DNA of 64,000 nucleotides from Mycobacterium nebraskense (GTDB lineage Bacteria; Actinomycetota; Actinomycetes; Mycobacteriales; Mycobacteriaceae), in NCBI RefSeq assembly GCF_002102255.1, contig NZ_LQPH01000177.1, positions 1 through 64,000 on the forward strand, read 5' to 3'. Numbering within the stretch: the first letter of the stretch is position 1; every line of letters starts with the position of its first letter. Made by a program: the position numbers and the translations under genes. This document shows positions 42,219 to 51,756 of this stretch, piece after piece. The notes under the pieces are model-generated. The model was not told the DNA's origin. It saw only the letters and a program-made list of their open reading frames with translations, and did no database searches.

Positions 42219-45200
42219 TCAGCTGCCCAGCATACGTCGCTGGACGCTGTGCGACGCGCGCAGCAGCAGATCGGGTGCGGCCGCCGACAGGCCGCTGGCC
42301 GCCGCCGCCGCCAGCAGTCCCTGACCCCAGGCCAACGGGTCCAGCGGCGTGCACCCGAACAGCTGGCTGAGTCCCGGGGTGCTGATCACCACCGCGAGTG
42401 CGCCCAGCGAGCCGACCGACGTCAACACCACCAGGGGGGCGCGCGAATCGATCAGAGTCTGGGTGAGTTGCGCACCGACCAACGCGACCAGCGCGACCGT
42501 CGCCGCGCGGCGCGGCGGCCCGGTCACGCTGGCCATCGCCCAGCCCGCCGTGGCGCCGACGGTGGTCGCGGCCCCGCGGATCCCGATCGCCCGCCACATC
42601 GCCGCCTCGTCGCGGTCGACGTCGGCGGAGCCCGTCTGGGGGCTGACGGCCAATGCGGCGGCCGGCAGCGCGTCGGTCAGCATGTTGACCAGCAGCATCT
42701 GGCGGGCATTGAGCACCGAACGCCCGGTCAGGATGGTGGTGATCAGGGCGAAGCACACCTCCCCGAGGTTGCCGCCCAACAGCATCGACACCGCCGATTG
42801 CACTCGCCGCCACAGCTGCTCGCCCTCGTCGAGGGCGTCGAGCAGCCCCTCGATCCGTTCATCGAGCAGCACCACGTCGGCCGCCGTGCGGGCCGCATCA
42901 CTGCCACGTGCCGCCACCCCGATGCCCACGCTGGCCGCCCGGATCGCGGCGGCGTCGTTGACGCCGTCGCCGACCATGGCCGTCACCAGCCCGGCCCGCT
43001 CGAGGGTCTGCACCACATCGATCTTGTTTTCCGGCGTCATCCGCGCGAAGACCACCCGCGACGCCGCCGCGGCGGCCCGTCCGTCGGCGGACAGCGCCTC
43101 CCAATCGCTGCCGGTGATCACCTGGTCGGCGGCGACCTCCATCCCCAGCTCCTGGGCGATCACCGCCGCGGTCGCCGGGTGATCACCGGTGATCAAACGA
43201 ACGCCGATGCCGCGCTCGCCAAGTTCCTTCAGCAGGGCGGGGGCCGCCGGCCGCGGGGTGTCGGCCAGCCCGAGCAAGCCGATCGGGGTGAGCCCGGAGG
43301 CGCACAGGGCCTCCAGGCGGTCGGGGTCCGCCGCCGCGGCCGCCGCTTCGCTTGCGCTGAGCTGCCGCTCGGCCACCGCCAGTACCCGTAACCCGTTGGC
43401 CGCCATCTCGTTGACCTTTTGCGTCAACGGGTGGTCGTCGTTCAGCAACGCCGACGCGAGCACCTCGGGTGAACCCTTGATGGTCAGCCGGGTGCCGACG
43501 AGCGCGGCCGCGAACGGGCGGCCGGACTGGAACGGCAGGAACGCGTCGCGGGTCTGTCGGTGCGGCCCGGAGCCGTCGCCGCGAGTGGCGGGATCGGCGG
43601 CGGCACGGTGAATCGCATCGTCGGTGGCGTGGTCGACTCGGTGGCTGTGCCTGGCATAGCTGGTGCTCAACGCCGCATCGAGCACCGCGGCGGGGGTGTG
43701 GCCCGACATCGGGCGCACCGCCTTGACCTTCAGCCGGTTTTCGCTCAGCGTCCCGGTTTTGTCGAAGCACACCACGTCCAGCCGGGCCAACGCTTCCACC
43801 GAGTGGGGGTTGCGGATCAGCACCGATTCGCCGGTGAGCCGGCGCGCGGCGGCCAGCTGGGCCAGAGTCGCCACCAGTGGCAAGCCCTCCGGGATGGCGG
43901 CGACGACGAGCGTGACCGCGCTGGACACCGCCTCGCGCAACCCGGTGCCCCGCGCCACGCTGAGCAGTCCCACCAGACCACCGCCGGCCACACTGAACGG
44001 CAAGGCCCGGCGGGTGATATGGCGCAACTGCCGCTGCAGACCGATCTCCTGCATCTTCCTCGGAGCCATCGCCAGCGCCCTGCGCATCTCCGACCGCGAA
44101 CCGACGGCGGTGACCACGGCCACCGCCGTGCCCGCGACCACCGTCGTGCCGGCGTAGAGCATGCAGGTGCGTTCGGCCAGCGGGGCGCCCGGCGTGGGAT
44201 CGATCTGCTTGGCCACCGGCAGCGATTCGCCGGTCAGGGTCGACTCGTCGACCTCCACATTCGAGGCGTGCAGCAGCCGGGCATCCGCGGGCACCACCTC
44301 GTCGGCATGGACTTCGATGATGTCGCCCAGCCGCAGCCGCTTGGTCGGCACCTTCTCGCGGCGGTGCGCGTCCAGCGCACCCACCCGCCGTCTCGCCGGC
44401 GGATCCTGCACGGCGAGCAGGCGATTCAGTGTGCGTTCGGCGTGCAGCTGCTGTTCGGCCGACAAGGCGGCGTTGACCAACAGCACGCTGCCCACCAGCA
44501 CCGCATCCAGCGGCGAGCCAAGCAGCGCGCTCGCCACCGCGCCGGTTGCCAGCAGCGGGGTGATGGGGTCGGCCAGGTCACCGCGCATCTCGTCGGCGAA
44601 ATCGCGGACGACTGACCACGACGCCACGCTCGCGTTGTGCAGCGCGCGCACCGGTGCCGGCTGCTGCCACCACGCGGCCGTTTCCTCGCGGTCCTCTTCG
44701 GTCGGGCGGGGCAGCAGCCGCTGCACGTCGGCCACCGGCAATGCGTGCCAGTCATGGCTGGTTTCGGGCTCCGGCAGCGGATCCCGCAGAGTCTTGACGG
44801 CCGCCCGGTAGCCGAACCACAGGCTCGCGGCCATGCCGACATTGACCGATGCCGAACTGCGCCCGGGCACGCCGGGAATCAGCATCAACGCGCCGAGCGC
44901 CGAAGCCGACGCCGACAACCGGACCGCATTGTCGGTGGCGGCGCGCGCGGCGGGCAGCGCGTGCAACACGCGCCACGCGCCGGTCAGGTCGTTCGCGATC
45001 ACATCGGCGGCCCAGGGCGGGGAATGTCCGGGCCGCAGCAGTCCGATCGTCACGTCGGACCGGTGCGCGGTCCGCATGTCCGACGTGGTCAACAGCGCCA
45101 CGGTGTTCCCGGCGGCCTTCAGTTCCGCGACGGCCGCCACCACCGCGTGGTCGACCGACCCGCCGGGCTCGCCGGCGGGATACAGCTGGTCGAAACCCTG

Positions 45201-46616
45201 TGCCAGGGAACGTAATCCGTCGTCGTCGAGGGAATAGACGCGCGGCCGCGACCGCCGCGCCTCGGTCAGCACCGCCGCCGCGAACGGATCGCGGACCGGG
45301 CTGATCAGCGCCTCGCCGACGCTGCCGGCCCCGGCGATCTCGGCCAGCGGATGCCATCCCGGCTTCAGACCGTCATTGGCGAGTGCGGATCGAACCGCTT
45401 CCCACGCGTGGGCGCGCGCCGAATTCTCCACCCCGAGCACACGACTGACCGTCAATTCGTCGGTGTACAGCGCCCGCGGGTCGACCATGATCGCGTCGAT
45501 CCGGTCGAGCGTCCGCAACACCCTGGGGCGCAGCACCAGCGCGTCGTGGCGGGTGGAAAGGCCGCGGTTCATCGTGCAACCGAACGCTTCCCGCACGGTG
45601 CGCAGCGGTTTGGGGACGGCGGCCAGCGCGGCGGCGCCGGCCGCGTCGGGGTTGCGGGTGAGCAGGCCGACCGCGGCGGCGGCGCCGATGCCGGCCATGC
45701 CGGCGCGGTTGGCGTAGCGTTCCGCGGGCCCGTCCGGCGGAGCCGGGTTGCCGATGGGTGCCGCGACCGCGTCGTCGGGCACCGGGCGGCCGGCCAACTC
45801 GGGTTCGTGCCGCGACCACGCCAGCCGGCCGTTCCACGCCTCGGCCACCAGCATGATGCGGGTGGCCGCCTCGGCGGCCGCCGCCGTCGGCGACAGCGTC
45901 AAGGCGGCGGTGGTGGCGTTGACGATGCCGAACAACACATCGGTGCCCTCCGGCCCGAGGCGTCGCTCCAGCTCTCGGCGCAGCCGCGGCAGGTGGTCGG
46001 CCACCGTCGGCGGCACCGCCACCAAGTCCGGCAGTCGGGGCAGTCGTAGCAGGCTGCCGGTCAGTGAAAGGCCAAGGCCGACAGAGGCGGCCGTGACCGC
46101 GACCATCCGGCCCATCAGCAGCGCGTCGTCGCCCGGCAGGCTGGCCGGGAGGTGCCTGCCCGCGCTCCTCCGGTCGCGTCGTTCGGCGTTGGCGACGATG
46201 CGGCAAAGCTCGGCCGCCGAGGGGCCGTCGTCAGCCACGGTCACCACCACCCGCGCCAGGGTGCGGTTGAGGTAGGCCTGCTGCACGCCGGGCAGCGCCC
46301 GGACGGCCGCCAGCACGTCGGCGGCGATCACCGTGCCGTGTTCGCTTTCCAGGCCGCGCACCTCGATCCAGCGCCTCGGCCCGTTGCCGCTGACGCGCCT
46401 GGCCGGCGGGCCGCCCACCGCCTCGAGCACCGCACCCGCGGCCGCGCGGGTGAGCGCCGGAACGTCCGGCGTGGCGCGCACCAGGGACCTCCCCATGGTC
46501 ACCGCGACATGGCCGCCCAACAGGGCGGTGCCGGCGGCGATCTCGGTGCCCACCGCGGCGACGCGCAACGGCGCCGTCAGCAAGCCCAGGCCGGGCAGGC
46601 CGCGTCGTGTGCTCAC
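42219..46616 (-). CDS. Giant mycobacterial P-type ATPase (CtpH/CtpI-like)
   Basis: This 1465-residue membrane protein combines a long N-terminal half, specific to the mycobacterial CtpH/CtpI group (about 1500-1600 residues), with a complete P-type ATPase core in the C-terminal half. The core has VDESTLTGESLPV, AAIPEGLPLVATLAQ, the phosphorylated Asp near 952 (CFDKTGTLSENRL), TIKGSPEVL, LITGDHPATA and GDGVNDAAAIRAAS. The N-terminal half contains a heavy-metal-associated-like stretch (WIEVRGLESEHG..LPGVQQAYLNRTLARVVV) and a degenerate ATPase-like segment. The cation is unknown. The GTG at 46616 has GGGAG upstream. The frame to 46751 is rejected for lack of a site. Confidence 0.9.
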   Translation of the reverse strand: MSTRRGLPGLGLLTAPLRVAAVGTEIAAGTALLGGHVAVTMGRSLVRATPDVPALTRAAAGAVLEAVGGPPARRVSGNGPRRWIEVRGLESEHGTVIAADVLAAVRALPGVQQAYLNRTLARVVVTVADDGPSAAELCRIVANAERRDRRSAGRHLPASLPGDDALLMGRMVAVTAASVGLGLSLTGSLLRLPRLPDLVAVPPTVADHLPRLRRELERRLGPEGTDVLFGIVNATTAALTLSPTAAAAEAATRIMLVAEAWNGRLAWSRHEPELAGRPVPDDAVAAPIGNPAPPDGPAERYANRAGMAGIGAAAAVGLLTRNPDAAGAAALAAVPKPLRTVREAFGCTMNRGLSTRHDALVLRPRVLRTLDRIDAIMVDPRALYTDELTVSRVLGVENSARAHAWEAVRSALANDGLKPGWHPLAEIAGAGSVGEALISPVRDPFAAAVLTEARRSRPRVYSLDDDGLRSLAQGFDQLYPAGEPGGSVDHAVVAAVAELKAAGNTVALLTTSDMRTAHRSDVTIGLLRPGHSPPWAADVIANDLTGAWRVLHALPAARAATDNAVRLSASASALGALMLIPGVPGRSSASVNVGMAASLWFGYRAAVKTLRDPLPEPETSHDWHALPVADVQRLLPRPTEEDREETAAWWQQPAPVRALHNASVASWSVVRDFADEMRGDLADPITPLLATGAVASALLGSPLDAVLVGSVLLVNAALSAEQQLHAERTLNRLLAVQDPPARRRVGALDAHRREKVPTKRLRLGDIIEVHADEVVPADARLLHASNVEVDESTLTGESLPVAKQIDPTPGAPLAERTCMLYAGTTVVAGTAVAVVTAVGSRSEMRRALAMAPRKMQEIGLQRQLRHITRRALPFSVAGGGLVGLLSVARGTGLREAVSSAVTLVVAAIPEGLPLVATLAQLAAARRLTGESVLIRNPHSVEALARLDVVCFDKTGTLSENRLKVKAVRPMSGHTPAAVLDAALSTSYARHSHRVDHATDDAIHRAAADPATRGDGSGPHRQTRDAFLPFQSGRPFAAALVGTRLTIKGSPEVLASALLNDDHPLTQKVNEMAANGLRVLAVAERQLSASEAAAAAADPDRLEALCASGLTPIGLLGLADTPRPAAPALLKELGERGIGVRLITGDHPATAAVIAQELGMEVAADQVITGSDWEALSADGRAAAAASRVVFARMTPENKIDVVQTLERAGLVTAMVGDGVNDAAAIRAASVGIGVAARGSDAARTAADVVLLDERIEGLLDALDEGEQLWRRVQSAVSMLLGGNLGEVCFALITTILTGRSVLNARQMLLVNMLTDALPAAALAVSPQTGSADVDRDEAAMWRAIGIRGAATTVGATAGWAMASVTGPPRRAATVALVALVGAQLTQTLIDSRAPLVVLTSVGSLGALAVVISTPGLSQLFGCTPLDPLAWGQGLLAAAAASGLSAAAPDLLLRASHSVQRRMLGS

Positions 46617-46730
46617 CGTGTGCTCCCGGCTCAGGTCGATTGTCCGAGTGTCCTCGGTGTCGCAAGGGTGACAGCGGCAGCTTAACGGGCGGTGACGCGC
46701 ACGGGAAAAAGTCATTGGGGCCCATTTCGG

Positions 46731-46744
46731 GTGGCTTTCGTCCC
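46731..46744. promoter_or_regulatory. DosR-like core in the giant ATPase/PhoU divergent gap
   Basis: On the minus strand GGGACGAAAGCCAC fits the relaxed DosR pattern GGGNCNNNNGNCCC with one mismatch. It lies 36-49 bases before the PhoU gene start and 115-128 before the giant ATPase start. Outer positions match poorly, so confidence is low. Confidence 0.28.
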
Positions 46745-46779
46745 TTGCCAAAAACGCTCACATTGGCCACCGTTGCGCT

Positions 46780-47445
46780 ATGCGATCCGCTTATCACCAC
46801 CAGCTGGCCGAGCTGACCGTCCAGCTCGGCGAGATGTGCGGCCTGGCCAACGAAGCCATGAGGGGTGCAACCGAGGCCCTGTTATCGGCCGACCTCGACG
46901 CCGCCGAACAGGTCATCGATGATCATGAGCGAATGGTGGTGATGCGGGAGCGAGCGGAACGACAAGCGTTCGCCTTGCTGGCGCTGCAACAGCCGGTCGC
47001 CGGTGAGTTGCGGGCGATCTTCAGCGCCATCCAGATCATCGCCGACATCGAACGAATGGGCGCATTGGCCGTGCACATCGCCAAGATCGCCCGGCGGGAG
47101 CACCCGAATCGAGTACTTCCCGACGAGGTCCGCGCGTGTTTCGCGGACATGGCCAAGGTGGCAATCGCCTTGGGCGACAGCGCAAAACAGGTGTTGATTT
47201 CCCACGACCCGGAGGGGGCAGCCCGACTTCGCGAGGAAGACGATGCGATGGACGAGCTCTACCGGCATTTGTTCAAGGTGCTGTTGGATCAGGACTGGAC
47301 GGACAGCGTTCCCGTTGCCGTGGACGCGGCGCTGCTGGGCCGCTTTTACGAGCGCTTTGCCGACCATGCCGTGGAAGTCGGGCGCCGCGTCATCTTCATG
47401 GTCAGCGGCGATCTGCCCGCGCCCGACGAGATATCCACCTACTGA
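46780..47445 (+). CDS. phoY1: PhoU-like phosphate signalling protein (PhoY)
   Basis: This 221-residue all-helical protein has two PhoU repeats (GEMCGLANEAMRGATEALL..; KVAIALGDSAKQVLIS..) with the acidic metal-site motif ERFADHAVEVGRR. PhoU/PhoY proteins connect the Pst phosphate transporter to the SenX3-RegX3 system and influence persistence. The sequence is close to the PhoY1 I remember, whose gene in M. tuberculosis sits next to glpD2, so this copy appears displaced. No pst genes are near. It is followed at 36 bases by corA and then mgtA on the same strand. PhoY2 is the alternative name. Confidence 0.88.
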   Translation: MRSAYHHQLAELTVQLGEMCGLANEAMRGATEALLSADLDAAEQVIDDHERMVVMRERAERQAFALLALQQPVAGELRAIFSAIQIIADIERMGALAVHIAKIARREHPNRVLPDEVRACFADMAKVAIALGDSAKQVLISHDPEGAARLREEDDAMDELYRHLFKVLLDQDWTDSVPVAVDAALLGRFYERFADHAVEVGRRVIFMVSGDLPAPDEISTY

Positions 47446-47481
47446 GAGGCGCCGGCTGCGCTGGGCTGAGAAGATTGCGTC

Positions 47482-48480
47482 GTGCAAGGCACACCGAACG
47501 TCCAGGGCCGCGTCTGGCGCCACGGTAAGCCGCAAGACGATTTCACGTTCGATGACATCTCGGAATACCTCCGCGAGCCCGACGCCCTGGTCTGGGTTGA
47601 TCTGTGCGAGCCGGACCACGACGCGTTGTGCGAACTGGCCGCCGAACTCGGCCTCAACACGTGGGCCGTCGAAGACGCCGTGGCGGCGACCGAACGTGTC
47701 AAGGCCACCGCGTACGAGACGCACACCTTCTTCACCGTCTACGCCGTGCACATCGCAACGGAAGCCACCGACGAGCCGCGGCGAATGCTGTCCATGCAGC
47801 GGATTTCGGCCTTCGTGCTTCCCCGCGGTTTGATCACGGTGCGCCTGACGCCCGACTTCGACATCGCTGCGGTCGCGGGGCGCTGGGAGGAGATCGGCGC
47901 CCAGCAGTACGGGGTGGGCGCTCTGGTGCACGGGTTGCTCGACGTCGTGGTGGACAGTCACTTCGCCGCGGTGGAGGCCTTGGACGACTGTGTCGAAGCC
48001 ATCGAAGACGACCTGTTCGACGGCAAGCCCGGCCAGGCGAGCTTTCAGCGCAGGACATTTCAGATGCGACGGGACCTGGTGGGCCTGCGGCGGGTAGCGC
48101 TCCCGATGCGGGAGGTCGTCAACTCGATTCAGCACCACCGCCACGAGGTCGGCACGGCCCCGGAACTGGACCCGCTGTACGCCGACCTCTATGACCACGT
48201 GCTTCGCGTGTCGGAATGGACGGAGTCGTTGCGCGACATGGTCACAACCATTTTCGAGACCAACCTGTCCCTGCAAGACGCCCGGCTCAACACCATCATG
48301 AAGAAGCTGACCGGGTGGGCGGCCATCATCGCCGTCCCCACCGCCATCACGGGGTTCTACGGCCAGAACGTGCCCTACCCGGGATTCGGCCACCTCGCCG
48401 GATTCCTTGCCAGTACCACCCTGATAGCCGTCCTGATGGTGGTGATCTACGTGATGTTCAAACGTCGGGACTGGCTATGA
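47482..48480 (+). CDS. corA: CorA-family magnesium/divalent cation channel
   Basis: This 332-residue protein has a large N-terminal cytosolic domain and two C-terminal membrane helices (about 272-292 and 302-322). The signature loop between them reads FYGQNVPYPGFGH with Gly294-Gln295-Asn296 instead of the GMN of classical CorA. GQN-type members occur in actinobacteria as I recall. The loop is the selectivity filter, so the ion preference may differ. The start is GTG. The stop overlaps the mgtA start (ATGA), tying it to a second magnesium transporter. Confidence 0.88.
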   Translation: MQGTPNVQGRVWRHGKPQDDFTFDDISEYLREPDALVWVDLCEPDHDALCELAAELGLNTWAVEDAVAATERVKATAYETHTFFTVYAVHIATEATDEPRRMLSMQRISAFVLPRGLITVRLTPDFDIAAVAGRWEEIGAQQYGVGALVHGLLDVVVDSHFAAVEALDDCVEAIEDDLFDGKPGQASFQRRTFQMRRDLVGLRRVALPMREVVNSIQHHRHEVGTAPELDPLYADLYDHVLRVSEWTESLRDMVTTIFETNLSLQDARLNTIMKKLTGWAAIIAVPTAITGFYGQNVPYPGFGHLAGFLASTTLIAVLMVVIYVMFKRRDWL

Positions 48481-51107
48481 CCGCTGACCTGCTACCGGAA
48501 CTTGCGGCCCCGAACACGACGCGGGTCGCCGCCGCCCCCGTCGACGAAGTCCTGCGCCGGCTGGACAGCTCGGCCGCCGGGTTGTCCAGCGCGGAGGCCG
48601 CGGCCCGGCTGGCACGCTACGGACCCAACGCGGTGCGGACCCATCACGTCAATGTTCTTGCGGTGCTGGGTCGTCAACTGCGCAACGCGGTGCTCATCCT
48701 GCTGGCGGGCACCGCCGTCGTCTCGTACTTTCTGGGCGACAGCATGCAGGCGGTCATCATCGGCATCATCCTGGTGGCCAGCATCGGCCTGGGCTTCATC
48801 AACGAATACCGCGCCGAGCGCGCCGCCGCCGACCTGCATGCCAGCGTGCACCACAACGCCGTGGTGCGCCGCGACGGGGAGTTCGTAGCGCTCGCCGTCA
48901 CCGCGCTCGTGCCGGGCGACGTGATTCGGCTGTCGCTCGGGGAGGCCGTTCCGGCCGATGTCCGGCTGATCGACGTCAGCGGTCTGGAATGCAACGAAAG
49001 CATCCTGACCGGGGAATCGACCGGATCGGAGAAATCGCCGCAACCGGTGCCTTCCGGGACCGACCTGGCCGACGCGACCGACCTGGCCTTCATGGGCACA
49101 ATCGTGAGCGCCGGCGAGGGTACCGGGGTGGTGTACGCCACCGGAAAAAACGCCGAATTCGGGCGAATCGCGGCGGGTTTGGACGAACGTCAGCCCGAAA
49201 CCGGCTTCCAGGTCGGGCTGCGCCGGTTCTCGTACCTGCTGCTGCAAGTCGCCGTCGCGCTGATGGTGATCATCTTGATCAGCAACCTGCTGTTGGCGAA
49301 GCCGATCATCGACTCGGTGCTGTTCTCGCTCGCGATCGCGGTCGGAATCACGCCGCAGCTGCTGCCCGCCGTCGTCAGCACGGGCCTGGCGACCGGATCA
49401 CGGCAGCTGGCCAAAGCGAAGGTGCTCGTGAAGCGGTTGGTGTGCATCGAAGACCTCGGCGACATCGACATCCTCATCACCGACAAGACCGGAACCCTGA
49501 CGGAAGGCCGGCTCCGTTTGGTGGACACGATCGACCCCGCCGGCGCGCACAGCGACTCGGTCCGCCGCCTGGGGCTGCTGGCCACCGATGTGGACCCGGA
49601 AACCGGTGGTGCCAGCGCCAATACGCTCGACGCCGCACTCTGGGAGTCCCCGCAGGCGCACCAATTGGTGACCGGTGCCGAGCGCCGGATTGCGATGCTG
49701 CCGTTCGACCACGAACGCCGGGCAACGTCGGCGCTGGTCGACGACGACGGCGATCGGATGCTGGTGGTCAAGGGCGCGCCCGAACAGGTGCTGGCCCAAT
49801 GCCGAGCCGTCGCGCCGGTGGCGGAGGAGACCCTTGCGGCATTGTTCGCCGCGGGTCGCCGGGTGGTGGCCGTGGCCGCCAAACCGGCGCCGGCGTTGAC
49901 GACGCTCACCCGTGCGGACGAATGCGAGCTGTCACTCGCGGGATTCCTGGTGTTCGCCGACGAACCTAAATCCGCTGCGCGGCAATCACTGTCGCAACTG
50001 GCCGACCTGGGCATCGAGCTGAAGATCGCCACCGGGGACAACCCGCGGGTCGCCGAAAAGGTATGTGGCGAGCTTGGTTTGGCATCCAAGGGCACCATCA
50101 CCGGCGCAGAGCTCGACCTGTTGGACGATGACGCGTTCACCGACATCGCGCAGAACCACACCATTTTCGCGCGGATCTCTCCCGAGCAGAAGGCCCGGCT
50201 GATCACCGCGCTGCGGCGCAGGGGGCGATCGGTTGGCTTCTTGGGCGACGGTGTCAACGACGCGCTGGCCTTGCACGCCGCCGATGTGGGGATCTCGGTC
50301 GACAGCGCCACCGACGTGGCCAAGGACGCGGCCGACGTGGTGCTGCTGGAAAAAGACCTCGGGGTGCTGGCAACCGGGGTGGCCGAGGGCCGGCGGATCT
50401 TCGCCAACACCATCAAGTACGTGCTGATGGGCACGTCGAGCAATTTCGGGAACATGTTCAGCGCCGCGGCCGCGTCGGCGTTGTTGCCGTTCCTGCCGAT
50501 GCTGCCCAGCCAGATCCTGCTCAACAACCTGCTCTACGACACCTCGCAGCTGGCGATCCCGACCGACCGGGTCGACGCGGCACAGCTGCAGGCGCCGTCG
50601 CATTGGGACGTCGCGTTCATCCGCCGGTTCATGCTGATCTTCGGCCCGATCAGTTCGCTGTTCGACTTCCTGACGTTCGGATTGATGCTCGGCGTGCTGC
50701 ACGCCGGCGCCATCGAGTTTCGCACCGGGTGGTTCGTGGAATCGCTTGCGACGCAGACGCTCATCATCTTCGTTATTCGCACCCGCATGGTGCCGTTCTT
50801 TCGCAGCCGGCCCAGCGCGTTGCTGGCCGTCACCAGTCTCACCGTGGTCGCCGTCGGCGCCGGCCTGACGATTTCCCCGCTGGCCCGCACCCTGGGCTTC
50901 ACGCCGCTGCCGTGGCAGTTCTTCGCCGTGCTGGGCACCTTCGTCGTCAGTTACCTGGTCTTGGTGGAGCTCGGCAAGCTGCTCTTCTACAGCGAGCCGA
51001 TACGCGTTAATGGGCAGCCGCATCGCACCCGCGGAAGCGCGTATCGCATCCGCCGACGGGCCGCGCGCTACCACTACATCGAGCGGCGGATGCGGAAGCG
51101 GAAGTGA
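48477..51107 (+). CDS. mgtA: Magnesium-transporting P-type ATPase (MgtA/P3B)
   Basis: This 876-residue pump has an intact catalytic set: LTGESTGSEK, phosphorylated Asp336 in ITDKTGTLTEG, MLVVKGAPEQVL, IATGDNPRVAEKV and LGDGVNDALALHAADVGISV. The NxxxD-type P3B membrane pattern (LLNNLLYDTSQLAIPTD) and the N-terminal Arg/Ala-rich start agree with MgtA. The ATG overlaps the corA stop. The pairing with CorA and PhoU suggests a magnesium/phosphate homeostasis operon. The C-terminus is a basic tail (RRMRKRK). Confidence 0.92.
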   Translation: MTADLLPELAAPNTTRVAAAPVDEVLRRLDSSAAGLSSAEAAARLARYGPNAVRTHHVNVLAVLGRQLRNAVLILLAGTAVVSYFLGDSMQAVIIGIILVASIGLGFINEYRAERAAADLHASVHHNAVVRRDGEFVALAVTALVPGDVIRLSLGEAVPADVRLIDVSGLECNESILTGESTGSEKSPQPVPSGTDLADATDLAFMGTIVSAGEGTGVVYATGKNAEFGRIAAGLDERQPETGFQVGLRRFSYLLLQVAVALMVIILISNLLLAKPIIDSVLFSLAIAVGITPQLLPAVVSTGLATGSRQLAKAKVLVKRLVCIEDLGDIDILITDKTGTLTEGRLRLVDTIDPAGAHSDSVRRLGLLATDVDPETGGASANTLDAALWESPQAHQLVTGAERRIAMLPFDHERRATSALVDDDGDRMLVVKGAPEQVLAQCRAVAPVAEETLAALFAAGRRVVAVAAKPAPALTTLTRADECELSLAGFLVFADEPKSAARQSLSQLADLGIELKIATGDNPRVAEKVCGELGLASKGTITGAELDLLDDDAFTDIAQNHTIFARISPEQKARLITALRRRGRSVGFLGDGVNDALALHAADVGISVDSATDVAKDAADVVLLEKDLGVLATGVAEGRRIFANTIKYVLMGTSSNFGNMFSAAAASALLPFLPMLPSQILLNNLLYDTSQLAIPTDRVDAAQLQAPSHWDVAFIRRFMLIFGPISSLFDFLTFGLMLGVLHAGAIEFRTGWFVESLATQTLIIFVIRTRMVPFFRSRPSALLAVTSLTVVAVGAGLTISPLARTLGFTPLPWQFFAVLGTFVVSYLVLVELGKLLFYSEPIRVNGQPHRTRGSAYRIRRRAARYHYIERRMRKRK

Positions 51108-51110
51108 GCT

Positions 51111-51323
51111 CTAACTATCGACTTGGACGACCGGCAGATCGTAAAGACCCTGCTGGATTCCCCAGTCGAGCTTGTCGGTCAGGGTCGAGCTGCCCGCCGG
51201 AGCCGTCTCCTGGCAACTGCAGCTGAGGGTGCTGAACGGGCTTGGGTCGGCGTTGGCCGATGCTGCGGTCCAGCTAGCAGCGCCGAGGGTGAGTGCAACG
51301 CCGACCAAAAGTTTAGGAATCAT
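51111..51323 (-). CDS. Small exported protein of unknown function
   Basis: This 70-residue protein has a signal peptide ending near residue 25 (AASANA|DP). The mature 45 residues start DPSPFSTLSCSC and have two close cysteines. A similar DPSPF..LSC beginning is common among mycobacterial small secreted proteins. Nothing else is recognised. It converges on mgtA with three bases between the stops. Confidence 0.75.
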   Translation of the reverse strand: MIPKLLVGVALTLGAASWTAASANADPSPFSTLSCSCQETAPAGSSTLTDKLDWGIQQGLYDLPVVQVDS

Positions 51324-51405
51324 TTGGCCTTCGAGTTCTCGAGATTAATTCAAGGCCAATTTTACGGGCGCACTTGTCACGAGCCTGTCAACTGGCCGTT
51401 AACTT

Positions 51406-51756
51406 TCAGGCCTGGGCACCGTACTTCGGGCAGTACGCCCGGATGCTCACGCCGACGAAGTAGCCCGCGTGGTAGCCGTCGAGGTGGCTGTTGGTCATGA
51501 CGTCGTTTGCCACCTGTTGTGGCGCCTGGCCGGAATCGAGTTGCTGGCACACCAAGCGACCCGACCGGATGGCGGTCTCGGGCGACTCGTAGTTGATGCC
51601 CTTGGCCGTCAGCGCCGTCAGGAAAGCGTCATCGGCGGCGGTGGCGTGGGCCGCCGGGGTCGCTCCCAGCACGCCCAGCAGCCCGGCCGCCGGGACACTG
51701 CCGGCAGCCAACAGCAACACCAGCAGGCTGGGGTTGCGTATCTGGGTCCTCGTCAT
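51406..51756 (-). CDS. DUF732-family exported protein
   Basis: This 116-residue protein has a signal peptide of about 38 residues (ending PAAHA|TA). The DUF732 pattern follows: DDAFLTALTAKGINYESPETAI..GRLVCQQLDSG..VANDVM..HAGYFVGVSIRAYCPKY, with the two conserved cysteines. The family is abundant in mycobacteria and of unknown function. The ATG at 51756 has GGGAG nine bases upstream. It diverges from lpqC, 161 bp apart. Confidence 0.88.
   Translation of the reverse strand: MTRTQIRNPSLLVLLLAAGSVPAAGLLGVLGATPAAHATAADDAFLTALTAKGINYESPETAIRSGRLVCQQLDSGQAPQQVANDVMTNSHLDGYHAGYFVGVSIRAYCPKYGAQA

Noticed and set aside
46617..46779. Magnesium (M-box) riboswitch before phoU-corA-mgtA
   Set aside because: The leader is short and I see none of the M-box conserved blocks or stem pattern, so there is no support.
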